From positions 1 through 57,104 of the forward strand of contig CAJTNI010000013.1 in NCBI GenBank assembly GCA_910577945.1: DNA of 57,104 bases. The letters are read 5' to 3'. Source of the stretch: an uncultured Christensenella sp. (lineage in GTDB: Bacteria; Bacillota; Clostridia; Christensenellales; Pumilibacteraceae). Of this stretch, positions 51,240 through 57,104 are shown piece by piece; within the stretch, counting starts at the first letter, position 1; every line of letters starts with the position of its first letter. The position numbers and the translations under genes were made by a program. The notes beneath the pieces were generated by a model. It was not told the origin of the DNA, made no database searches, and saw only the letters and a list, made by a program, of their open reading frames with translations.

Positions 51240-52310
51240 ATGGCAAACGTAAAAGTTGCAATCAACGGATTCGGACGTATTGGTCGTCTCGCTTTCAGAC
51301 AGATGTTCGGAGCAAAGGGTTATGAAATCGTCGCTATCAACGATTTGACCAGCCCTGCAATGCTTGCGAACCTGCTTAAATACGACACCGCTCAGGGCGG
51401 GTATTGCGGCAAAATCGGCGAGGGCGCACATACGGTTTCTTCCAAAGAGCCCGTTTTCGAGGCGGACGGCAAGACCGTTAAAACGCCCGGTTCGATTACC
51501 GTAGACGGCAAGGAAATTACGATATATGCGATGCCCAAGGCGCAGGATTTGCCTTGGGGCAAAATCGGCGTAGACGTAGTGCTCGAATGCACGGGCTTCT
51601 ACTGCTCGAAGGAAAAATCGATGGCGCACGTGACCGCCGGCGCGAAAAAGGTCGTTATCTCCGCTCCCGCGGGCAACGACCTCAAAACGGTTGTTTTCGG
51701 CGTTAACGAAAAGACGCTCGACAAGAACGACCAGGTTATTTCGGCGGCGTCGTGCACGACCAACTGCCTCGCGCCCATGGCGAAAGCGCTCAACGATTAC
51801 GCGCCTATTCAGTCGGGTATCATGAGCACCATTCACGCGTACACGGGCGACCAAATGATTCTCGACGGACCGCACCGCAAGGGCGACATGCGCCGTGCGC
51901 GCGCGGGCGCTGCCAATATCGTTCCCAACTCGACGGGCGCGGCAAAGGCTATCGGGCTCGTCATTCCCGAGCTCAACGGCAAGCTCATCGGCTCGGCGCA
52001 GCGCGTTCCCGTTCCCACCGGCTCGACCACCATTCTCACGGCTGTCGTTAAGGGCAAGGACGTGACCAAGGACGGCATTAACGCCGCCATGAAGAAGGCG
52101 GCGTCCGAATCGTACGGCTACAACGAGGACCCCATCGTTTCGTCCGACGTTATCGGCATGCGCTACGGCTCGCTGTTCGACGCGACGCAAACCATGGTCA
52201 GCAAGATTGCCGACGACCTCTACGAGGTTCAGGTCGTCGCGTGGTACGACAATGAAAATTCGTACACCAGCCAGATGGTCAGAACGATTAAATACTTCGC
52301 CGAGCTGTAA
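51240..52310 (+). CDS. gapA: Glyceraldehyde-3-phosphate dehydrogenase, type I
   Basis: 356 residues. INGFGRIGRLAFRQMFG binds NAD, SAASCTTNCLAP carries the catalytic cysteine (about residue 172), STIHAYTGDQMILDGPH and RVPVPTGSTTI are standard; the end WYDNENSYTSQMVRT is typical. Asp in VAINDLT indicates NAD rather than NADP. About 20 residues longer than usual, mostly before the cysteine. Strong promoter, ribosome site and terminator suggest high expression. Glycolysis. Confidence 0.97.
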   Translation: MANVKVAINGFGRIGRLAFRQMFGAKGYEIVAINDLTSPAMLANLLKYDTAQGGYCGKIGEGAHTVSSKEPVFEADGKTVKTPGSITVDGKEITIYAMPKAQDLPWGKIGVDVVLECTGFYCSKEKSMAHVTAGAKKVVISAPAGNDLKTVVFGVNEKTLDKNDQVISAASCTTNCLAPMAKALNDYAPIQSGIMSTIHAYTGDQMILDGPHRKGDMRRARAGAANIVPNSTGAAKAIGLVIPELNGKLIGSAQRVPVPTGSTTILTAVVKGKDVTKDGINAAMKKAASESYGYNEDPIVSSDVIGMRYGSLFDATQTMVSKIADDLYEVQVVAWYDNENSYTSQMVRTIKYFAEL

Positions 52311-52334
52311 TTCGGCATTACCGAGACAATAATA

Positions 52335-52371
52335 AACCGCTCCCGCATATCTTGCGAGGGCGGTTTTGTTT
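52335..52371 (+). terminator. gapA terminator
   Basis: AACCGCTCCCGCA pairs with TGCGAGGGCGGTT (one mismatch, one G-U), loop TATCT, followed by TTGTTTT. Confidence 0.85.
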
Positions 52372-52387
52372 TGAGCGTTGCGGCGCG

Positions 52388-52666
52388 TCAAAGCGCGACA
52401 AGCCAAATAACTACGGCGGCGGCGGATACGGCGAGCGCGCATATACAAATGAAAAGCGCAATGCGGCAAAGCCTGCTCTTGCGGAACAAGATATTAAGCC
52501 CCGCGCCGAGCGACGCCGCGACAGCGCCGACGATAGCCGTCGGCACGGCGACGAGCGTGAACTGCGGCACGCCTAGCGCCGCGCAGCACATAATTAAGCC
52601 GATTACGGCGACCGTCGCGCACAGCGCGGAAAACACTATCGAAAGCACGGGAATAATTTTACTCAC
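52388..52666 (-). CDS. Small membrane protein (three helices)
   Basis: 92 residues, GTG start at 52666. Three hydrophobic segments (about 5-27, 33-56, 68-91) with a short RKSR loop; no known domain. The start lies 6 nt after a -10 box with no ribosome site, which supports a leaderless mRNA. Converges on gapA. Confidence 0.55.
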   Translation of the reverse strand: MSKIIPVLSIVFSALCATVAVIGLIMCCAALGVPQFTLVAVPTAIVGAVAASLGAGLNILFRKSRLCRIALFICICALAVSAAAVVIWLVAL

Positions 52667-52672
52667 GCGTAC

Positions 52673-52701
52673 AGTTTAGCAAAACAGCCGAATAAACGCA
52701 A
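52673..52701 (-). promoter_or_regulatory. Promoter of the small membrane protein (leaderless type)
   Basis: On the minus strand TTGCGT (52696-52701), 17 bp, TAAACT (52673-52678), then 6 nt to GTG. Confidence 0.6.
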
Positions 52702-52769
52702 GCGTTCGGCGCGCCGCGCGGATTTGCCGATAAATTCGACACGAATAAATATTAAATGCGTATATAGTA

Positions 52770-52798
52770 TTGATTTTTCGCGTGCCGTTTGCTATTAT
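52770..52798 (+). promoter_or_regulatory. Promoter of the CotH-like gene (leaderless type)
   Basis: TTGATT (52770), 17 bp, TATTAT (52793-52798), then 6 nt to the ATG at 52805. An ATG at 52799 would lie upstream of the expected transcription start. Confidence 0.65.
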
Positions 52799-52804
52799 AT
52801 GCGT

Positions 52805-54631
52805 ATGAAAAAATTTATTTATATAATATGCGCAATACTTTGCGCGGGGATGACGGGCTTGGTTTTCGCGTGCAACGGCGACGGCGTCGAGGCTCACACG
52901 CACGTTTTTGCTACGGAATGGTCGCGCGACGACGGATATCATTGGCATAGAGCCGTGTGCGAGCATACCGATATTGTTCGCTATTTGGAAAAGCATACGG
53001 TCGGCGGCGACGGGCGTTGTACGGTGTGCGGTTACTTCGCGACAGCCGAGGGCGACGGCGTGCTGATTACGTTCGACGCGGACGGCGGCAGGTTCGCGAC
53101 GGGTCAGAGCGTAGTCGCCGTGCGCGCCGACGAAAATGGTGCGGTCAAGATAACGGCGCAGCCCGTTAAGAGCGGGTACGCGTTTGACGGCTGGTACAGC
53201 GACGGCGAGCGGTTCGACGCGACCTTGTCGTATTCAACCGAAAAGACGTTTACCGCGCGCTACGTATCGGGCGATACGGACGACGTGTACGACGCGCTGT
53301 TTGCCGAAAGCTCGCTCGTATCGGTCAAGATAGATATGTCGGACGGCGAGTGGAAAAAGCTGAGCGACGACGTAGACAAATTCAGAAAGTCGCCGATTTA
53401 TCGGTTTGCCGATTCGGTGACAATCACCGTGAGCGCGGACGGCGACAAGCGCGAATACTACTACGACGAGGTGGGCGTGAGGTTGAAGGGCAACACTTCG
53501 CGCCGCAAGTTTTACGGCGACGACGGGTTTTACGCGTCGGCGCATTTCAAGCTGTCGTTCAAGCAGACCTTCGACGACGAGGACGAGTACGCGCCCGAGG
53601 AGCGCAAGGTTTGGACCGACGACGCGGCGCGTGCCGCGCGCAAGGACAGAAAATTCGCCGACATGGAGAAAATCGACGTCAAGTGGAATTCCACCGCGGA
53701 CGATACATACGTGAAGGAGCTGTACGCGTTAAAGCTGTTCCGCGAAAACGGCGTCGTCGCGCAAAACGCGACGCTGTGCGCGCTGAGCGCCAAAAACAAA
53801 GACAGGGAATTTTTGAATTTGGGCATATATAAGCTGTATGAGCCGATTGACGAGTTGTTTTTGTCGCGCCGCTTCCCCGAGGACGACGGCGGGGATTTGT
53901 ATAAGTGCACGTGGGGCTCGGGCGTCGGTTCGGATTTTACGAGCGCGATAGGCACGGTCGGCGTGGAAAACGAGCTTAAAAACGAGTTTTACACCTACGA
54001 CAAAAAGACCAATAAAAAGAAGGGCGAGGACGGCAAGCGCGATTTCAAGAGCATGATTAACTTTATCGACGGCGTCAACGCGCCCGAGGATAATTTCGCG
54101 GCGTTGTTGGATTTGGACAATTTCGCCAAGTTCGAGGCGGTTAACTACCTGCTCGGCAACCCCGACTGCATCAGGAACAACCGTAATAATTTTTACACGT
54201 ATTTCCGCCCGAGCGACGGCAAGGCGATATTCATTCCGTACGATTACGACCGCTGTCTCGGCATTACCTCGTGGAACCCGACGGGCAGCGCGTGCATGTA
54301 TTTGACGCCGTACGACGGAACTACGGCGGTCGGCGAGACGCAGAGCAATCCCGTGTATAACCGACTTATTTGCGCGGGCGCGCCGAGCGGCGAGGACTCC
54401 GTGCTCATAAAGTACAGAACGGAGCTAATTGCGCTCGCTGCGGACGATATGCTCGGCGACGCCGCTTTTCAGGCGTACAAAACCGCGTTCAAGTCGAAAT
54501 ACTCGGGTATCGCGCAGAGCGCAAGGCCGGACAATAACATGAAATTCGACGCTGGCGGCGGCAACGTGACCTATGCGGATTATATGCGCACAAAGCTCGA
54601 AACGATGAACGCGAATATAGATAACTATTAA
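52805..54631 (+). CDS. CotH-kinase-like surface lipoprotein
   Basis: 608 residues from ATG 52805. A signal peptide (MKKFIYIICAILCAGMTG) ends at Cys23 in a weak lipobox. About 85-150 is a Listeria-Bacteroides (InlB B-type) repeat (YAFDGWYSDGERF). The rest is a CotH-like protein-kinase fold: VGVRLKGNTSRRKFYG, FKLSFKQTFDD, then LLGNPDCIRNNRNNFYTYF and FIPYDYDRCLG, where the aspartates match the CotH metal site. CotH phosphorylates spore-coat or surface proteins; the target here is unknown. No Shine-Dalgarno. Confidence 0.8.
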   Translation: MKKFIYIICAILCAGMTGLVFACNGDGVEAHTHVFATEWSRDDGYHWHRAVCEHTDIVRYLEKHTVGGDGRCTVCGYFATAEGDGVLITFDADGGRFATGQSVVAVRADENGAVKITAQPVKSGYAFDGWYSDGERFDATLSYSTEKTFTARYVSGDTDDVYDALFAESSLVSVKIDMSDGEWKKLSDDVDKFRKSPIYRFADSVTITVSADGDKREYYYDEVGVRLKGNTSRRKFYGDDGFYASAHFKLSFKQTFDDEDEYAPEERKVWTDDAARAARKDRKFADMEKIDVKWNSTADDTYVKELYALKLFRENGVVAQNATLCALSAKNKDREFLNLGIYKLYEPIDELFLSRRFPEDDGGDLYKCTWGSGVGSDFTSAIGTVGVENELKNEFYTYDKKTNKKKGEDGKRDFKSMINFIDGVNAPEDNFAALLDLDNFAKFEAVNYLLGNPDCIRNNRNNFYTYFRPSDGKAIFIPYDYDRCLGITSWNPTGSACMYLTPYDGTTAVGETQSNPVYNRLICAGAPSGEDSVLIKYRTELIALAADDMLGDAAFQAYKTAFKSKYSGIAQSARPDNNMKFDAGGGNVTYADYMRTKLETMNANIDNY

Positions 54632-54672
54632 GCGCGGCGCGGGCGATTGAGTGAATTTAGCGGCTAAATAAG

Positions 54673-54702
54673 TTGACAAAGCGCGTGGAATGAGAGTATA
54701 AT
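54673..54702 (+). promoter_or_regulatory. Promoter of the zinc-ribbon gene
   Basis: TTGACA (54673), 18 bp, TATAAT (54697-54702): both boxes are perfect consensus. The gene starts at 54737 with AGAGGA ahead of it. Confidence 0.8.
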
Positions 54703-54736
54703 CGTAGTGTATCGAGTTAGGCAAGAGGATTGACTT

Positions 54737-55264
54737 ATGGAATGCCCGCGCTGCGGTTATGACATGCAAAATAAAAGTAAATGCTTGCGTTGCGGTTACG
54801 AGGTGAAAACTCTCGCCACCGTGGACGTTGCCGACGAAAAAAAATCGAACGGTAAATCGGACGAGGAAAAAATAGAAACAAAGATTATCGACCCGTGCAA
54901 CGTGTATCTCACGCACCCGTACGGAGTGGACGAGGAGTTCGACGTTAGCTTCGGCGGCGGCGGATTCGGCTCGATTTTCGATATGCTGTTCGGCGACCCG
55001 ATAAGCGATTTGCTCGGCGGAATTTTCGGCGTGGATATGGGCGGACCGCGGCAAAGCTCGCGCCGCGCGCCGCATGAGGAGCAGCCCAAGAAAAAGCGCA
55101 AGCAAGGTCCCGTCGTGGACGTTTCCGCCGACGAAGTGGAGGTGCTCGACGAGAACGACAACCCCGTCGAAAACGCGCGCAAGGCGAACGCCGCATCGCA
55201 TTCGCAAGGCGACGACGGCAAAAAGACTAAAAACCCGTTCAGGCGCAATAATAAGAGAAAATAA
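54737..55264 (+). CDS. Zinc-ribbon protein with glycine-rich centre
   Basis: 175 residues. CPRCGYDMQNKSKCLRCGY at the N-terminus is a four-cysteine zinc ribbon. The centre (about 75-105) is glycine-, phenylalanine- and aspartate-rich and looks amphipathic (GGGGFGSIFDMLFGDPI), and the end is very basic (RRNNKRK). No family is recognised. The consensus promoter suggests steady expression. Confidence 0.6.
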   Translation: MECPRCGYDMQNKSKCLRCGYEVKTLATVDVADEKKSNGKSDEEKIETKIIDPCNVYLTHPYGVDEEFDVSFGGGGFGSIFDMLFGDPISDLLGGIFGVDMGGPRQSSRRAPHEEQPKKKRKQGPVVDVSADEVEVLDENDNPVENARKANAASHSQGDDGKKTKNPFRRNNKRK

Positions 55265-55292
55265 GAACCGCATTATATTTGCGGTTCTTTTT
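55263..55292. terminator. Bidirectional terminator
   Basis: AAGAACCGCA (55263) pairs with TGCGGTTCTT (55280-55289), loop of 7, followed by TTT on the plus strand and TATTTTC on the minus strand. It serves both converging genes and overlaps the stop codon of the zinc-ribbon gene. Confidence 0.85.
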
Positions 55293-55306
55293 AACGTCGG
55301 ATTATT

Positions 55307-56365
55307 TTAATGGGTTTTGCGATATGCGAGTATCGAGAATGCAATCCACATTGCGATAAACGCGGCGGACTGTCCCAAAAATACATACGCCGTTATTATC
55401 AGCTTGTCGTAGTTGTTTTTTTCCGCTTTTTCGGCGTCGGCGGCATGGAGGTATACTTTGCCGTCGAGCTCCAACTGCGAAATTACGCGCCTGCCGCGTG
55501 AATCGACGTAGCCGACGTACAGCGTAATCTCGTCGCCCTCGTTAATATCGGTAATAATAGATTTGTCCAAGGCATCGTATATAATGTTGTTTATATGGTA
55601 TTCGTTGTCGTCGTTGTCGAGCTTGACGGAAAAGCCCTCGTTTTGCGTCTCGAAGCCGACGACGGTGTTATGAACTATGTAATTGTCGAACTTTTCATAA
55701 TCGGCAGAACCGAACGTCAGTCCGAATAGTGCGAGCATCATCAGCCCGATTGCAAACGTCGTCCACGCCGCGACCTTTGCGAGCGTACGCCTTTTGTAAT
55801 TCGCAAAAATCTTGTTGTCCTTCATATTCTTTACAAAATAATCGTGCGCTACGTTTTTTACGCCGTTTTCGTTCATTCGAGAAATCAAGCCGCCGAAGCC
55901 GACGTAAATCGATTCCTGAGAAAACAGCTTTACGCCGTTTTCGTCGTACGCCTTAAAATCGCCGCTGAAATTGTAGTATGCGATATCTTTGTAATAAAAT
56001 GTTCGCGGCTTTGAAAATAAAAGATAATTCGTCACTTTCTCGTCGTCGTAAACCGTATAGCGAAAGCGCGCGTACAAAAGACCGAACAAGCCCATTATCG
56101 TAAACAGAGCGAAAATCGATAGCGCTATCGCCACCGTCGAAAACGGCTCGCCGCTTATTGTCATACTTACGGCGGCTATTATAGATATTACGTAGAAAAA
56201 TATCGACACGACTGCAAAAAACCACAGGGCCGATTTCGGCGCAATTATGCGGTTCTCGGCGTCGGGCGCGCGCTTTTTTTCGGCGCGCAGGCGCAACATA
56301 TATATCAATAAAAATACGGCCGGTATGACCGTATCTATTGCTACTGTCGTAATTACGGTTTCCAT
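55307..56365 (-). CDS. Multi-pass membrane protein with PH-like soluble part
   Basis: 352 residues. Membrane segments at about 5-24, 46-70, 78-100, 197-218 and 325-347. Between them is a beta-rich domain (FRYTVYDDEKVTNYLLFSK, FYYKDIAYYNFSGD) resembling bacterial PH-like domains, and a second beta part near 230-310. No enzyme motif. Its start lies 6 nt after a -10 box without a ribosome site. Confidence 0.6.
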   Translation of the reverse strand: METVITTVAIDTVIPAVFLLIYMLRLRAEKKRAPDAENRIIAPKSALWFFAVVSIFFYVISIIAAVSMTISGEPFSTVAIALSIFALFTIMGLFGLLYARFRYTVYDDEKVTNYLLFSKPRTFYYKDIAYYNFSGDFKAYDENGVKLFSQESIYVGFGGLISRMNENGVKNVAHDYFVKNMKDNKIFANYKRRTLAKVAAWTTFAIGLMMLALFGLTFGSADYEKFDNYIVHNTVVGFETQNEGFSVKLDNDDNEYHINNIIYDALDKSIITDINEGDEITLYVGYVDSRGRRVISQLELDGKVYLHAADAEKAEKNNYDKLIITAYVFLGQSAAFIAMWIAFSILAYRKTH

Positions 56366-56371
56366 ATTGGT

Positions 56372-56400
56372 ATTGTAACAAATACCAACGGAAATTGCAA
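56372..56400 (-). promoter_or_regulatory. Promoter of the membrane protein gene (leaderless type)
   Basis: On the minus strand TTGCAA (56395-56400), 17 bp, TACAAT (56372-56377), then 6 nt to the ATG at 56365. Confidence 0.65.
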
Positions 56401-56464
56401 TATGTTTTGTAATTTATATGGGCGGGCGAGTGCGCGCGCCGCATGGCGAAACGGCGGCTGTCTG

Positions 56465-56698
56465 TCAATCGGTTATATTTTCGGACGCGAATAACGGTGA
56501 ATCGAAAAAATCCGCCAAAGTGATTTTCAGTCCGTCGCAAACCCCGTAAATAGTCGAAAGCTTAACGGTTGAGCTTCTCGTCATTGTAACAATGGTAGGA
56601 CGAGGCACACCGCTCAAATTTGCCAAAGCATTTACGGTGATTTGTCGTTCTTTGACCAACTCGATAATTCTTGCATAAACCGCGTCTACTAATCTCAT
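56465..56698 (-). CDS. XRE-type helix-turn-helix regulator
   Basis: 77 residues from ATG 56698 (a GTG at 56707 is in frame). RLVDAVYARIIELVKERQIT, VNALANLSGVPRPTIVTM and the closing LKITLADFFDSP are a complete Cro/CI-type domain and almost the whole protein. The reading frame continues upstream through the tandem repeats only because the repeat length (48) is a multiple of three; I do not include it. The neighbouring operator-like dyads suggest it represses its own promoter and the facing one. Confidence 0.75.
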   Translation of the reverse strand: MRLVDAVYARIIELVKERQITVNALANLSGVPRPTIVTMTRSSTVKLSTIYGVCDGLKITLADFFDSPLFASENITD

Positions 56699-56720
56699 AT
56701 AATTCACCGTGTCGGCATTT

Positions 56721-56828
56721 GGTGCGCCAACATGCTTAGTATATGAAATCGGCAAAAATAATGTCGTTGGTGCGCCAACATGCTTAGTATATGAAATCGG
56801 CAAAAATAATGTCGTTGGTGCGCCAACA
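56721..56828. repeat. 48-bp tandem repeats with operator-like dyads
   Basis: Two full copies (56721-56768 and 56769-56816) and the first 12 bases of a third. Each begins in a TTGG-TGCG-CCAA dyad. On the minus strand each copy holds a promoter-like ACGACA-18-TATACT. The repeats lie directly upstream of the regulator gene. Confidence 0.85.
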
Positions 56829-56862
56829 GTTGGTTGACCAACGGTAGAAAACGTGATATAAT
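56829..56862 (+). promoter_or_regulatory. Rightward promoter with operator
   Basis: TTGACC (56834), 17 bp, TATAAT (56857-56862). The -35 is within the dyad GTTGGT-TG-ACCAAC (56830-56843), a close relative of the TTGGN4CCAA dyads in the repeats, so the regulator probably controls it. Confidence 0.7.
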
Positions 56863-56868
56863 ATTTAC

Positions 56869-57036
56869 ATTATCACGGCGCGCCGTTATAAGAGCCTTAT
56901 TCTGTTTATGTGAGCAACTCAAACAAAACAAGTATGCTGCGAGCTAACGAATAGCTGTTTGAGTTTCAGCCACAGCTTGATTATTTTTCGGTGCAGACCT
57001 GATATAGTAACGCAACGAGCCTCGTTGCGTTATTTT
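56869..57036 (+). ncRNA. Candidate small RNA
   Basis: About 168 nt from the predicted start to a terminator, with no good open frame. Internal pairing: CTCAAAC (56918) with GTTTGAG (56957), enclosing AGCTA-ACGAA-TAGCT (56942-56956). It ends in TAACGCAACGA-GCC-TCGTTGCGTTA (57008-57032) plus TTTT. The strong promoter and terminator make a discrete transcript likely. The class is unknown. Confidence 0.45.
57008..57036 (+). terminator. Terminator of the candidate small RNA
   Basis: Perfect 11-bp stem TAACGCAACGA/TCGTTGCGTTA with a 3-nt loop, followed by TTTT. Confidence 0.85.
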
Positions 57037-57040
57037 AATT

Positions 57041-57104
57041 AATTAATTAAACCACTGGCTATGCCAGTGGGCACCATAGAGCTTTAGCTATGGGGATAGA
57101 CAAA
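57041..57104 (+). mobile_element. Possible left end of an IS200/IS605-type element (cut by window edge)
   Basis: After a TTAATTAATTAA tract come two hairpins: CCACTGGC-TAT-GCCAGTGG (57052-57070) and CCATAG...CTATGG (57074-57093), then GGGGATAG just before the edge, where a gene could start. Subterminal hairpins before a TnpA gene and an AT-rich target are features of IS200/IS605 elements. The transposase itself is not visible, so this is tentative. Confidence 0.35.

Noticed and set aside
56699..56803. Longer start for the XRE regulator through the tandem repeats
   Set aside because: The frame stays open only because the repeat is 48 bp; the translated repeat is not domain-like and covers promoter and operator elements.
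56869..57000. tracrRNA or CRISPR-related RNA
   Set aside because: GTTTGAG and the AGCTA stem recall such RNAs, but there is no repeat array, no cas gene and no anti-repeat match in the window.
1..57104. CRISPR array
   Set aside because: No set of regularly spaced short repeats with unique spacers was seen; the only tandem repeats (56721-56828) have no spacers.

Overview
The window is the right-hand part of an integrated tailed-phage genome (about 1-33,000) joined to bacterial chromosome (about 33,100-57,104). The host looks like a high-GC member of the Clostridia (Bacillota). It has HPr kinase/phosphorylase, WhiA, a DnaE-type polymerase next to 6-phosphofructokinase, QueH and the Firmicutes gene order uvrC-hprK-murB-PHP-whiA-dnaE-pfkA. 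A Christensenellales-like lineage is a guess. I did not compute GC content or run any search.

Prophage, left to right. 1-6732 is an early/metabolic module of small zinc-ribbon and ASCH-type proteins. It contains the end of a C5 DNA methyltransferase, a phage-borne S-adenosylmethionine synthetase and a ParB-like/DNA methylase fusion, that is, a SAM-supply plus DNA-modification set. 6743-7327 holds a DUF1492/ArpU-like regulator, then helically phased AGTAAA repeats and a strong promoter that probably fires the late operon. 7468-16659 is a lambda-type packaging and head module (GpA terminase, lambda portal, ClpP-like protease, gpD, gpE). 16672-26003 is a P2/Mu-like contractile tail (sheath, tube, frameshifted chaperone, tape measure, gpX, gpD, baseplate, gpJ, gpI).

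The most exciting system is a complete diversity-generating retroelement (DGR) at 26014-30137. It consists of a tail-fibre target gene with a C-terminal variable repeat (VR), two GC-rich hairpins just past the VR, an Avd-like accessory protein, a template repeat (TR) and a reverse transcriptase with the DGR-type LGxxxSQ motif. VR and TR align over 124 bp without gaps. I count 17 mismatches, 16 of them at TR adenines, which is the DGR signature. Small phage genes, XkdX and a holin-like protein follow, then a HicAB toxin-antitoxin pair. A tRNA-Val gene at 33147-33222 marks the likely prophage/chromosome junction.

Chromosome. dtd-queH-uvrC (fused to a HAD phosphatase)-hprK form a rightward cluster, followed by a leftward lipid kinase and a degenerate Fic-fold protein. 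Then come murB-PHP-whiA-dnaE-pfkA (rapZ and glmR/yvcK are missing from their usual place), fba, an M29 aminopeptidase, gapA, a CotH-type lipoprotein, a zinc-ribbon protein, a membrane protein, and an XRE-type regulator with tandem operator-like repeats facing a probable small RNA. The right edge looks like the left end of an IS200/IS605-type element. Five chromosomal genes have a promoter whose -10 box ends 6-7 nt before the start codon and no ribosome-binding site, suggesting frequent leaderless transcripts.
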